The notes: generated from the sequence alone by a model not told the origin. DNA of 19,370 nucleotides from an uncultured Mycoplasmatota bacterium (GCA_900549285.1 URNW01000020.1:1-19370); one strand, 5' to 3'. Shown: positions 7,588 through 14,449, counted from the stretch's first letter. Translations and numbers: made by a program.

Positions 7588-8331
7588 ATGGAAAAAGTAG
7601 AATTATTAGTTAATAACAATGTAGATGTAAAAGAAAGTTTAGAATTTTGGGGAGATATGGATTCTTATAATGAAAATTTATTAGAGTTTAAAAATTCTTT
7701 AAAAGAAAAAGTAAATAATTTAGAATATTATAAAAATGCAAAAGATTGTGCAAATTATGCTATTATAGCTCACAGCATGAAAAGTGAAGCAAAATATCTA
7801 GGATTCAAAAATGAATCTGAAATATTCTTATCACATGAATTAAAAGGAAAAGAAAATGATATAACTTACATTGAAAATAATTTTCAAGATATAGTTAATA
7901 CAGTAAATAAAATTATTAATATACTAGATGAATATTTTAACAGTAATGATAAAAAAATAATATTAATTGCTGATGATTCCAATATTATTCTAAACTTTTT
8001 AGAAAAAAATATTAATACTAATTATAGTATCATAAAAGCTAAAAGTGGAAATGAAGCCATTGATGCTATTAAAAATAATAACTTATATGCGATTTTGCTT
8101 GATTTAAATATGCCAAATTTAAATGGATTTGACGTCCTAGAATTCTTAAAAGAGCAAAACTTAACAAATAAAATCCCCGTTGTTATTATAACTGGTGATG
8201 ATACAAAAGAAACAATAAAAAAGGCCTTTAATTATGGGGTACTTGATGTTTTAAATAAACCATTCACAGAAGATAATATAAAAAGAGTCATCACTTCCAT
8301 TAAAAATTTTTATGAAAGAGACAACATATGA
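7588..8331 (+). CDS. HPt-receiver phosphorelay protein without DNA-binding domain
   Basis: This 247-residue cytoplasmic protein has an N-terminal helical HPt-like domain (about 1-118) with the signature AHSMKSEAKYLG, H62 being the likely phospho-histidine. A C-terminal receiver (about 122-245) carries D129/D130, phospho-acceptor D172 in LLDLNMP, T202 in ITG and K224 in NKPF. With the upstream hybrid kinase it completes a His-Asp-His-Asp relay in two proteins. It has no HTH, GGDEF, EAL or other output domain, so the last phospho-aspartate must act by protein contact or on a target encoded elsewhere. The stop TGA overlaps the ATG of adenosine deaminase (ATGA), so the two are translationally coupled. 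If TGA were read as Trp the protein would gain only three residues before TAG. Confidence 0.88.
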   Translation: MEKVELLVNNNVDVKESLEFWGDMDSYNENLLEFKNSLKEKVNNLEYYKNAKDCANYAIIAHSMKSEAKYLGFKNESEIFLSHELKGKENDITYIENNFQDIVNTVNKIINILDEYFNSNDKKIILIADDSNIILNFLEKNINTNYSIIKAKSGNEAIDAIKNNNLYAILLDLNMPNLNGFDVLEFLKEQNLTNKIPVVIITGDDTKETIKKAFNYGVLDVLNKPFTEDNIKRVITSIKNFYERDNI

Positions 8332-9272
8332 AAAAAATAGAATTACATCTTCATTTAGATGGAAGTATTAGGCCAACAACAATTAGTGAGCTATTAAATA
8401 TTAGTTTAGAAGAAGCAAAAAAACTTTCAATAACATCAGAAAAAACAAACTCATTAGAGGAATATCTAAATAAATTTGATATTCCTTTAAAAATCTTACA
8501 AACAAAAAATAATTTAACAAGAGTATCAAAAGAACTTGCAGAAGATTTACAAAAAGATAACGTTATTTATGCTGAAATTCGTTTTGCACCAAATAAACAC
8601 TTAGAAAAAGGCTTAACTTTAGATGAAGTCATCACTTCTATATTAAATGGATTAAGAAAAGTACCATTGAAAACCAATTTAATATTATGTATGATGCGAG
8701 GCGACTCTTTTTCCAAAAATCTAGAAGTAATAAAATATGCTAAGAAATATTTAGGAAAAGGTGTAGTTGGAATAGACTTGGCTGGAAATGAATTTACTTA
8801 TCCTGTTAATGAATATAAAAAACTATTTGATATAGCCAAAAAAGAAAATATTCCCTTCACCATTCACGCAGGAGAAGCAGATGGAGCTTTAAGCGTCATA
8901 AATGCTATCAATTTAGGTGCAAAAAGAATCGGTCATGGCGTGCGTGCAATTGAAAGTGATGAAGCCCTAAAGTTAATCAAAGAAAAAGACATAACTCTAG
9001 AAATATGTCCAAAAAGTAACATAGATACCAACATGTATAACAAACTAGAAGAACACCCTATCAAGAAACTGTTTGATAAAAAAATTAAAATAACGTTAAA
9101 TACAGATAATCGAACTGTATCAAATATTACTTTAAATGAAACTTATGAAAAATTAAAAAACAGTTTTAAATTTACTGATGAAGATTTTATAATAATGAAT
9201 AAAAATGCTATTCAAAGTGCCTTCATAAATGATTTTGAAAAAAAAGAATTAGAGAGCCTACTAATAAAGTGA
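8328..9272 (+). CDS. add: Adenosine deaminase
   Basis: This 314-residue zinc amidohydrolase fold would convert adenosine (and deoxyadenosine) to inosine plus ammonia in purine salvage. Zinc and catalytic residues are all visible: HLHLDGS (H7 and H9), HAGEAD (H180, E183), GHGVR (H203), and TLNTDN (D260; here followed by Asn rather than the second Asp of the TDDP form, a variant I have seen in Firmicutes members). Length is normal for the bacterial enzyme. It is the third gene of the phosphorelay operon with a 4-bp ATGA overlap, an unusual partner for a signalling pair. It has only a weak AAAGAG site, so translation probably depends on the upstream gene. Its TGA stop lies in a 12-bp convergent overlap with the hydrolase gene, and its terminator is formed from bases that also encode the end of that gene. 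Confidence 0.94.
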   Translation: MKKIELHLHLDGSIRPTTISELLNISLEEAKKLSITSEKTNSLEEYLNKFDIPLKILQTKNNLTRVSKELAEDLQKDNVIYAEIRFAPNKHLEKGLTLDEVITSILNGLRKVPLKTNLILCMMRGDSFSKNLEVIKYAKKYLGKGVVGIDLAGNEFTYPVNEYKKLFDIAKKENIPFTIHAGEADGALSVINAINLGAKRIGHGVRAIESDEALKLIKEKDITLEICPKSNIDTNMYNKLEEHPIKKLFDKKIKITLNTDNRTVSNITLNETYEKLKNSFKFTDEDFIIMNKNAIQSAFINDFEKKELESLLIK

Positions 9273-9866
9273 TTTAATAAATGCTTCAAATATTAAATCA
9301 CTATTTTTATTTTTTAAAGATTCTGGGTGCCATTCTACTCCTAAAAAGAAATGTTTTTGTTTGTCTTCCACCGCTTCTATTACTCCATCTTCTGATCTAG
9401 CACTTACTTCTAAATTGGTACTAGAAATTGCCGTCTTATGCCTACTATTGACTAGTAAATCTTTTTTTTGCAAAATATCTGCAAGCAAAGTATTCTCTTT
9501 TATAATGACATGATGAGTATCATTGCTTTTTTTATTATGAAATAAAGAAACATTTATTTCTTCTCCCCTACCAAAACTAAGTGCCATAGTCTGCATACCA
9601 AGACAAATACCTAAGGTTGGAATATCATGTTGATACAAATAATTTACCAGCAAAAAATCATTAGCAAGGAAATGATCTCCTCCAGTTAAAACTACACCAT
9701 TACACTCTTTTACCAAAGATAGAACTCTATTAAAATCTAAATAAATGGGCACTAAAATAATTTCTACTGGATATTTTAAAAATACATCCATAACATCTTT
9801 ACGACAACCAACAAAAAATTTATCATTTTCTATAAAATCACGAATAACAATACCAATTTTTTTCAT
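9261..9866 (-). CDS. Class I glutamine-amidotransferase-like hydrolase (peptidase C26, PuuD-like)
   Basis: This 201-residue protein has the triad fold of class I glutamine amidotransferases. It shows a GVVLTGGDHF oxyanion strand (58-66), the nucleophile elbow LGICLGMQ (C88), and GVEWHPES with H180 and E182. This pattern matches the peptidase C26 / gamma-glutamyl-GABA hydrolase group, which cleaves gamma-glutamyl bonds. It is about 40-50 residues shorter than typical PuuD proteins, yet all catalytic segments are present, so it looks like a compact active form rather than a fragment. The substrate is inferred by class only. No Shine-Dalgarno site precedes the ATG. A TATAAT lies just 6 bases upstream, right after a terminator, so the mRNA may be leaderless. 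The 3' end overlaps adenosine deaminase by 12 bp. Confidence 0.85.
   Translation of the reverse strand: MKKIGIVIRDFIENDKFFVGCRKDVMDVFLKYPVEIILVPIYLDFNRVLSLVKECNGVVLTGGDHFLANDFLLVNYLYQHDIPTLGICLGMQTMALSFGRGEEINVSLFHNKKSNDTHHVIIKENTLLADILQKKDLLVNSRHKTAISSTNLEVSARSEDGVIEAVEDKQKHFFLGVEWHPESLKNKNSDLIFEAFIKSLY
9268..9302 (+). terminator. Terminator of the phosphorelay-add operon
   Basis: AGTGATTTAATA (9268-9279) and TATTAAATCACT (9291-9302) form a perfect 12-bp stem, followed by ATTTTTATTTTTT. It overlaps the add stop codon and lies antisense within the 3' end of the convergent hydrolase gene. Confidence 0.75.
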
Positions 9867-9871
9867 ATTAA

Positions 9872-9877
9872 ATTATA
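9872..9877 (-). promoter_or_regulatory. Possible -10 box giving a leaderless hydrolase mRNA
   Basis: TATAAT on the minus strand ends 6 bases before the hydrolase ATG. It lies directly after the hairpin that ends the preceding gene. The -35 region would fall within that hairpin's T-rich arm and is not convincing. Confidence 0.35.
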
Positions 9878-9880
9878 TGA

Positions 9881-9908
9881 AAAAAATCTAAAATTATTTA
9901 GATTTTTT
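9881..9908 (-). terminator. Terminator of the PepSY / small-membrane-protein operon
   Basis: AAAAAATCTAAA (9881-9892) and TTTAGATTTTTT (9897-9908) form a perfect 12-bp stem with a 4-base loop. The T-run on either strand would allow bidirectional function. It includes the stop codon of the 78-aa gene. Confidence 0.75.
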
Positions 9909-10130
9909 ACTCTTTTCTTCTACTTCAAATTTATATAATGATAACCCTTTTTTAGTAAATAAATTAACTGCATAATATAAAGTAACAATCACAGCTAAAA
10001 TAGTCCACACAATCCCAAATACACCAAGATTAGGTATAGCATAAAAAAATCCAAATAAGCTTAAACAAAATCCGCCCACAAAACTAATAAATGAAACTGG
10101 CTTTGATGGCTTCATAACAACCTTTTTCAT
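9894..10130 (-). CDS. Small two-helix membrane protein, function unknown
   Basis: This 78-residue protein has a basic N-terminus (MKKVVMKPSKP), two hydrophobic segments at about residues 12-32 (SFISFVGGFCLSLFGFFYAI) and 36-58 (GVFGIVWTILAVIVTLYYAV), and a lysine-rich tail (EEKSKKSK). By the positive-inside rule both ends would be cytoplasmic, giving a hairpin topology. I do not recognise the family. Its ATG overlaps the stop codon of the upstream PepSY gene by one base (TAATG), so the two are translationally coupled and likely work together at the membrane. Confidence 0.75.
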   Translation of the reverse strand: MKKVVMKPSKPVSFISFVGGFCLSLFGFFYAIPNLGVFGIVWTILAVIVTLYYAVNLFTKKGLSLYKFEVEEKSKKSK

Positions 10131-10897
10131 TATCTATCCCTTTCATATTTAAGAATTTCACCACTAACTGCATCCACCTCATAATCATATTCAAAATAAT
10201 TATAATAAAACTCAATTTCATAAGTAGCCATATGATAATCTCGATCCAATTCTACTTTACTGAATCTTACATCACTACTATTTAAACCAGCATGTTTTAA
10301 AACAATTTCTCTAGCTTTTTCAACACCTATATAATTATTTGTATTATTAGTATTATTTCCTCGCAAATAGTCTTCTTTATAGCTTACTATTTCTTTAGTT
10401 TCTACAGAAATACTAAGTTCATACTCTTTTTCAGCATCAAAAAAATAAACATCATACACAGTAATACCATTTTCACGATCAATACGAACCCTTGTAAAAG
10501 TAACCTCGGAACTAGTTTTACCAACTCTCTGTAAAGCAATACTTCTGGCTTCTTCTTCTGTCATTGAAATAGTATTATTTATATTTTGATTCATATCCAC
10601 ATTATCTCTAAGATCTTTTTCAAAATTTTGAACTCTACCACTGTTATAATTAACATCTATTTCATATTCATACAAAGCATCATAAAATTTTATCTCATAT
10701 TCTCTATCTTCCCTATCTTTATTTATAGTTAAAATAGTAGCATTATCCCTATTTACATTAGCATATTGAAATGCTATTTCTTGAGCTTCAGCTTCCGTAA
10801 TAGTTTCTTTAAAAATAAAAGTATAAATGACAACACCAATTAAAACTACAACCAAAATAACCGTAACAATAATTCCATAAACTTTCCAATTTTTCAT
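10130..10897 (-). CDS. Membrane-anchored protein with three tandem PepSY-like repeats
   Basis: This 255-residue protein has one N-terminal membrane helix (about 7-29, no lipobox), so the rest is probably outside the membrane. The outer part is three repeats of about 65-70 residues: 33-100 (ITEAEAQEIAFQYA ... YEIKFYDALYEYEIDVNYNS), 112-178 (MTEEEARSIALQRVG ... YDVYFFDAEKEYELSISVET), and 191-253 (IGVEKAREIVLKHAG ... YEIEFYYNYFEYDYEVDAVSG). Each has a helix followed by strands ending in a Y-E-Y/E-V type strand and an acidic turn, the PepSY pattern. PepSY domains are thought to inhibit or regulate proteases or sense conditions near the cell surface. It has a good AAGGAG site and its own extended -10 promoter, and is coupled to the downstream 78-aa membrane protein. 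Confidence 0.86.
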   Translation of the reverse strand: MKNWKVYGIIVTVILVVVLIGVVIYTFIFKETITEAEAQEIAFQYANVNRDNATILTINKDREDREYEIKFYDALYEYEIDVNYNSGRVQNFEKDLRDNVDMNQNINNTISMTEEEARSIALQRVGKTSSEVTFTRVRIDRENGITVYDVYFFDAEKEYELSISVETKEIVSYKEDYLRGNNTNNTNNYIGVEKAREIVLKHAGLNSSDVRFSKVELDRDYHMATYEIEFYYNYFEYDYEVDAVSGEILKYERDR

Positions 10898-10917
10898 TTA
10901 ACACACTCCTTATTATC

Positions 10918-10946
10918 ATTATAACAAAAGCAAAAAAAGAAGTAAA
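10918..10946 (-). promoter_or_regulatory. Promoter of the PepSY operon
   Basis: The minus strand has -35-like TTTACT (946-941), 17 bases, then TATAAT (923-918) preceded by TGT, giving an extended -10. The start codon is about 20 bases beyond the -10. Confidence 0.6.
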
Positions 10947-10982
10947 TCTATTTTTCATATAACATTAGCACAACAATTTCTT

Positions 10983-11582
10983 CTATAATTTTCTTTCCAA
11001 CTTTAATTGTTTAACTTCTTCTTTATCATGTTTATCAAGCCAAATAATATCACTAAATACAAGACTGCATTTTTGATATATTGCTTCTACTTCTGATTTC
11101 ATTATATTAGATGTATACCAATTAAAATATTTTATATAATATTTACTATTCTTAAATCTTCTAATTCTTCCATCAATTATAAACAAATCTATAACTTCTT
11201 CTTCATTTGGAATAAAAGCTAATCTTTTAAAGCCAAATCTTTCTAGACTAATTACAGCATCTAATATTTCAACAGATTTCCAACTTGCTTTATATACATC
11301 ATCCCGTTGTTCAATATAATCCATTAAATATGAGAGGACTTTAAATCCATCCGCTCTAGACATACCTTCTAGAAATTCAAAAGGTTTATATGGGCAATCA
11401 ATCATTCCCATATGATTTGGATCGCGATTAATGTTATGATAATTTATATAATGCAAACGATAATATTTTTGTTTCCCAAGTTCATGATCTTCAAAAGTTG
11501 CATTAAAGTCAGCTTGTTCATTATATGTAATTTCTTCTTTAAATTCGTTAAAAAAAGCTTTTACTTTATCCTTAAAATTCAT
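10983..11582 (-). CDS. Hypothetical cytoplasmic protein, 199 aa
   Basis: I do not recognise this family. The 199-residue protein is soluble, with no signal peptide or membrane helix, and is rich in aromatic and charged residues. Distinct segments are an N-terminal helical part (NFKDKVKAFFNEFKEEITYN), a middle with CPYKPFEFLEGMSRADGF and YLMDYIEQRDDVYK, a strand-rich part (RLAFIPNEEEVIDLFIIDGR), and a C-terminal helix ending VKQLKLERKL. A strong AGGAGG site five bases before the ATG and an extended -10 show that it is a genuine gene. It has its own promoter, is followed by the PepSY operon in the same direction, and sits at the edge of the region of broken genes that leads into the probable defence island. 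Confidence 0.72.
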   Translation of the reverse strand: MNFKDKVKAFFNEFKEEITYNEQADFNATFEDHELGKQKYYRLHYINYHNINRDPNHMGMIDCPYKPFEFLEGMSRADGFKVLSYLMDYIEQRDDVYKASWKSVEILDAVISLERFGFKRLAFIPNEEEVIDLFIIDGRIRRFKNSKYYIKYFNWYTSNIMKSEVEAIYQKCSLVFSDIIWLDKHDKEEVKQLKLERKL

Positions 11583-11611
11583 ATTTGCCTCCTTTTCATT
11601 TAATGCTAAAT

Positions 11612-11620
11612 ATTATAACA
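11612..11620 (-). promoter_or_regulatory. Extended -10 promoter of the 199-aa gene
   Basis: TGTTATAAT on the minus strand lies 30 bases upstream of the ATG; AGGAGG follows at 11593-11588. Confidence 0.5.
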
Positions 11621-11630
11621 TAAAATTTAA

Positions 11631-12080
11631 CTAATTATGATACTTTAAATAAGCTTCCGCATCTTCTTCAAAAATCAAAGCTTATATTATTTTAAATATA
11701 GCATCATAAGTTTCTAAAAAATCAAATTTTTAATATCATTAGCGTTAGACTTCATTTTTTATCAGTACATAATAGTTTCTATATTAATAAAATTTTGCTA
11801 CTCAAACGCTATCTATTAATTTATTAACTACTAAAATCTCAATTACTCACAACAAAAATGAAGCCTTCAAGGGACTATTATAATTCGATTTATTTTGATT
11901 TAAAACCATAATATTTCTTCTATTTCCGCCCATATCACAATTTTTTAAATAAATTACTTGATAGACTAATCCAAAATAAATATCTCTCTCTTCCGCTCAC
12001 ATTCTCTTTTATAGCAATCAAAGTTTTATACCCAATATTTAAATACATTAATCGAATAAATTCAAACCCTGAAAATAGAA
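11631..12080 (-). pseudogene. Heavily degraded gene, family not recognised
   Basis: This stretch of more than 500 bases holds no intact gene, but minus-strand translations look protein-like in pieces. Near 12070-11935 one frame gives LIRLMYLNIGYKTLIAIKEN, then SGRERYLFWISLSSNLFKKL and a TGA. At the far end another frame gives KFDFLETYDAIFKII, a TAA, then ALIFEEDAEAYLKYHN and a TAG stop at 11633-11631. The middle is broken by many stops. A minus-strand gene that decayed by stops and frameshifts is the simplest explanation. The C-terminal piece could belong to the same gene as the first piece or to another; I cannot tell which. Confidence 0.45.
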
Positions 12081-12099
12081 TATACATGACATAATGACA

Positions 12100-12765
12100 T
12101 TAAATTTTATAAAATAACTTTTCTAATCTATGTTGTAATTGATATAATGTAATATTACTATCTACTTCACCATTTAAATCCTTAACTGCTTGTAATAATA
12201 TTTGTTTTTTAGATGGATTACTATTATTAGGAACTTCAATATTCGTTTCTTCTTCATATATTCCCAATGTACCATCTTCTTTTGTTTTAGAATAGTACGT
12301 TTTATTGGTTAAACTTGATTTAAATCTAACATCTTTAAAATGATGTCTATTTTTAGATAATTTTCTATTCTTTTCTGCTGTTTCTTCTTCTTTTACTTCT
12401 TCTTTAGTTGGCTTATATAAATAAAGTCTATCTTTAGTACCACTTATAATGGCAATATCTTCTAATAGTTCATAAGCATCTTCTGGAGATATTAAATAGA
12501 ACTCTCTAACTCTTACTTTATCATTTATTGTATCAATACTTCTCAAGTCTGAGTTTAATTTATCAATTATTTTATGAAGAACTTTGTCAGCAGATTTAGT
12601 TTCTACATCATATGTAGCATATAATCTAAAAGCAAATGGAACAGCTTCTGAATTATTTAATCTATTTAATCTTTCTTCTACATTTCTTGAATATCCAATT
12701 TTAACATAATCTGGAAAAGATGGATTAGTTAATATATATATTTTACCTACTATATTATCACTCAT
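12100..12765 (-). CDS. T5orf172 / GIY-YIG-type nuclease-domain protein
   Basis: This 221-residue protein begins with a T5orf172 (MUG113) version of the GIY-YIG nuclease fold (about 5-105). It shows GKIYILTNPSFPDYVKIGYS, where YIL and VKIG are the two core strands, then R32 after EE, SAD.VLH (H64), and REFY (E88), matching the expected Tyr, Arg and Glu catalytic positions. After a lysine/glutamate-rich linker (about 120-145) comes a second part (about 146-221: FKSSLTNKTYYSK, LGIYEEET, KKQILLQAVKDLNG, LYQLQHRLEKLF) that I do not recognise. It may bind nucleic acid or partners. GIY-YIG enzymes cut DNA in repair, homing and restriction. The neighbouring ASCH and restriction-modification genes suggest a defence role, but this is inference. 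Start: AGGAGG eight bases upstream, with an extended -10. Confidence 0.8.
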   Translation of the reverse strand: MSDNIVGKIYILTNPSFPDYVKIGYSRNVEERLNRLNNSEAVPFAFRLYATYDVETKSADKVLHKIIDKLNSDLRSIDTINDKVRVREFYLISPEDAYELLEDIAIISGTKDRLYLYKPTKEEVKEEETAEKNRKLSKNRHHFKDVRFKSSLTNKTYYSKTKEDGTLGIYEEETNIEVPNNSNPSKKQILLQAVKDLNGEVDSNITLYQLQHRLEKLFYKI

Positions 12766-12800
12766 TTATATAACCTCCTTTTAAGTAAATGATCTATTAT

Positions 12801-12809
12801 ATTATACCA
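12801..12809 (-). promoter_or_regulatory. Extended -10 promoter of the GIY-YIG gene
   Basis: TGGTATAAT on the minus strand, about 36 bases before the ATG. The same 10-base string recurs at 1311-1320 in front of the surface-protein remnant. Confidence 0.5.
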
Positions 12810-12873
12810 TAAATATTACTTATATTAACATATTAACGATACTAAACTTATATAAAATATATAGTATAATTTT

Positions 12874-13226
12874 TTAATATATATCAATATTCCATAATCC
12901 TAATTGACCTTTAATCTCTTTTTCAATATTAATATTTTAACTTCTAAGAATATCCAATTCTTTTTTCGTATCATATGCAATGTTGTTTTCATTAATTATT
13001 GCTTCATCTAACTCTAAACGTTCAACCAATTCAACTTCAACTATTATTTTTTTATAAGGAAAATCTAAATTTAAATTATTAAACTTTCCATATCCTTATC
13101 AATTCCAGATCCAGCGCGTATTAGTATTTTTCTGCGATAATTAATTTTCCATAATCTAAATTCATATTCTTTTATTCCTTCTGCTACTAATATAGATCAT
13201 AGCTGTTTTAATATTAATACTTTCAC
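12874..13226 (-). pseudogene. ASCH-domain protein, inactivated by stop codons and a frameshift
   Basis: On the minus strand a GTG start (13226-13224) opens MKVLILKQL, a TGA, then SILVAEGIKEYEFRLWKINY and RRKILIRAGSGIDKD. This follows the ASCH pattern KQPWASLIVEGIKxYExRxWKxxYRGKILIHA. The TGA (13199-13197) falls exactly at the conserved Trp. Near 13105 the frame shifts by one base, continuing as LDFPYKKIIVEVELVERLEL; a TAA then breaks AYDTKKELDILRS, and the frame resumes to KGQLGLWNIDIY and TAA at 12876-12874. ASCH domains bind RNA or modified nucleic acid; small ASCH proteins can be nucleases or translation-linked regulators, and they occur in defence regions. With a frameshift and a TAA as well as the TGA, this copy is dead under any genetic code. 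Confidence 0.72.
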
Positions 13227-13276
13227 TTATATCACCAAATTAATTATACTATATATAACTATTTTTATTAAAAAAA

Positions 13277-13285
13277 TGATATAAT
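13277..13285 (+). promoter_or_regulatory. Extended -10 promoter of the duplicated-nuclease gene, within a palindrome
   Basis: TGATATAAT lies 18 bases before the ATG, with an AGGAGGG ribosome site at 13292-13298. The -10 sits in a perfect palindrome at 13276-13290 (ATGATAT, one base, ATATCAT). A repressor site at this place is possible but unproven. Confidence 0.55.
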
Positions 13286-13303
13286 ATCATCAGGAGGGAT
13301 AAT

Positions 13304-14362
13304 ATGTCTTTAAAAGAATACACTGAATTAATTAAAAATCAATCTTTATATCCACTTTTAGATATTGAGAAAATAATTGATCAATTATTTGCTATACAAT
13401 TAGAATTTTTACACAACTATGGTGTGAATGATATTTTTTCTAATTCTAAATTTTATGAAATAATAATAGCTAATCAATTAAATCATAAACCCATCCCAGG
13501 ACATTCGGGTTCTAGAGATGCTAAAGATAAAAATGGTAATCAATATGAATACAAACATTTTAAAGAAACAAGTTCAAATCATTCATGGACATTCAATGAT
13601 TATTCAGATAATCTAATAAACCATATGAAAAATTATAAATTCATATTTGCACATATTAACGACAAAGATTATAAATATCCAGGTATTATGGATTGGTATT
13701 ATGAAGTTGACGGTTATATAATTAGAGATTATTTAAAAGAAGCTACTAAAAAAATTAAAAACGCACGTAAGATGATAAACATTTCACCTAATCAATTAGA
13801 AAATTTAGGATGTAAAAAAAACTATGCTAATTTAGAAAAAGCAAAAAATTACACAGGTTTATTTGAAAAACAATTAGTAAATATTTCCCGTATTTCAGAA
13901 AGATTAGAAAAACTAACAAAAATAAATAAAATATTAACTAGTAACAAATTATATGAATTATTAGTTGCAATAAAATTAAATCATTATGTTAATCCAGAAC
14001 AAGGTGGCCGTGAAGGAGCTCATGACGCAATTGATAAGGATATGAATACATATGAATATAAAGTTTATAAATCAAGAACATGGAATTTCCAAGATATATC
14101 TGAAGCAGTATTAAATAAATACAATTTAGATAAAAAAATCATTTTAGCTGTTGTAGATAAAACTAATTTAAAAGTTAAAGAAATATATGCTATAAGTCCA
14201 AAAGACGCTGTTCCTAAATTAAAAGAAAAACTACAAAAGAAAATTGATAACTTACTTAAAAAAGGTGGTATACTTCGTAGAAGACAAGTTAGTTTGTCTT
14301 TTACAGATATTAAAGCAATGCCTTCTTTTGAAATTTTATATATAGAAAATAAAAAAGAATAG
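13304..14362 (+). CDS. Putative restriction endonuclease with two tandem PD-(D/E)XK-like domains
   Basis: This 352-residue protein contains an internal duplication. Copy 1 (about 46-120): SKFYEIIIANQLNH, then RDAKDKNGNQYEYKHFK and SWTFNDYS. Copy 2 (about 213-288): NKLYELLVAIKLNH, then HDAIDKDMNTYEYKVYK and TWNFQDIS. In both, the spacing Glu ... D-A-x-D-(x6)-E-Y-K is kept: E52, D72/D75, E82, K84 and E218, D241/D244, E251, K253. This D...ExK arrangement is that of PD-(D/E)XK nucleases such as many type II restriction enzymes. Two nuclease domains in one chain could cut both strands of an asymmetric site. The N- and C-terminal parts are unrecognised. It is convergent with the two-module methyltransferase, its natural partner. 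The nuclease call is from motif and context; no family match was available to me. Confidence 0.68.
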   Translation: MSLKEYTELIKNQSLYPLLDIEKIIDQLFAIQLEFLHNYGVNDIFSNSKFYEIIIANQLNHKPIPGHSGSRDAKDKNGNQYEYKHFKETSSNHSWTFNDYSDNLINHMKNYKFIFAHINDKDYKYPGIMDWYYEVDGYIIRDYLKEATKKIKNARKMINISPNQLENLGCKKNYANLEKAKNYTGLFEKQLVNISRISERLEKLTKINKILTSNKLYELLVAIKLNHYVNPEQGGREGAHDAIDKDMNTYEYKVYKSRTWNFQDISEAVLNKYNLDKKIILAVVDKTNLKVKEIYAISPKDAVPKLKEKLQKKIDNLLKKGGILRRRQVSLSFTDIKAMPSFEILYIENKKE

Positions 14363-14373
14363 TAATACCTTAA
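14363..14373 (+). repeat. Left copy of the direct repeat flanking the IS3 element
   Basis: TAATACCTTAA, identical to 15695-15705. It begins directly after the stop codon of the nuclease gene. It is probably a target-site duplication, although 11 bp is longer than the 3-5 bp usual for IS3. Confidence 0.6.
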
Positions 14374-14390
14374 TGCAGTTGTAATATAAA

Positions 14391-14421
14391 TGTAGATATT
14401 AAAAAAGTATCTACATTTTTT
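14391..14421 (+). terminator. Terminator at the left end of the IS
   Basis: TGTAGATA (14391-14398) and TATCTACA (14408-14415) form a perfect 8-bp stem followed by six T. It would stop read-through from the nuclease gene into the transposase. Confidence 0.75.
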
Positions 14422-14429
14422 GTTATAAT
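14421..14429 (+). promoter_or_regulatory. Extended -10 promoter of the transposase
   Basis: TGTTATAAT starts at the end of the terminator T-run, about 20 bases before the orfA ATG; GGTGAGG (14438-14444) is the ribosome site. Confidence 0.5.
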
Positions 14430-14449
14430 AAAATAAAGGTGAGGATAAA

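Noticed and set aside
12082..12100. Short repeat ATGACAT twice near 12085-12100
   Set aside because: Two 7-base copies in an AT-rich gap are likely chance; no associated element.
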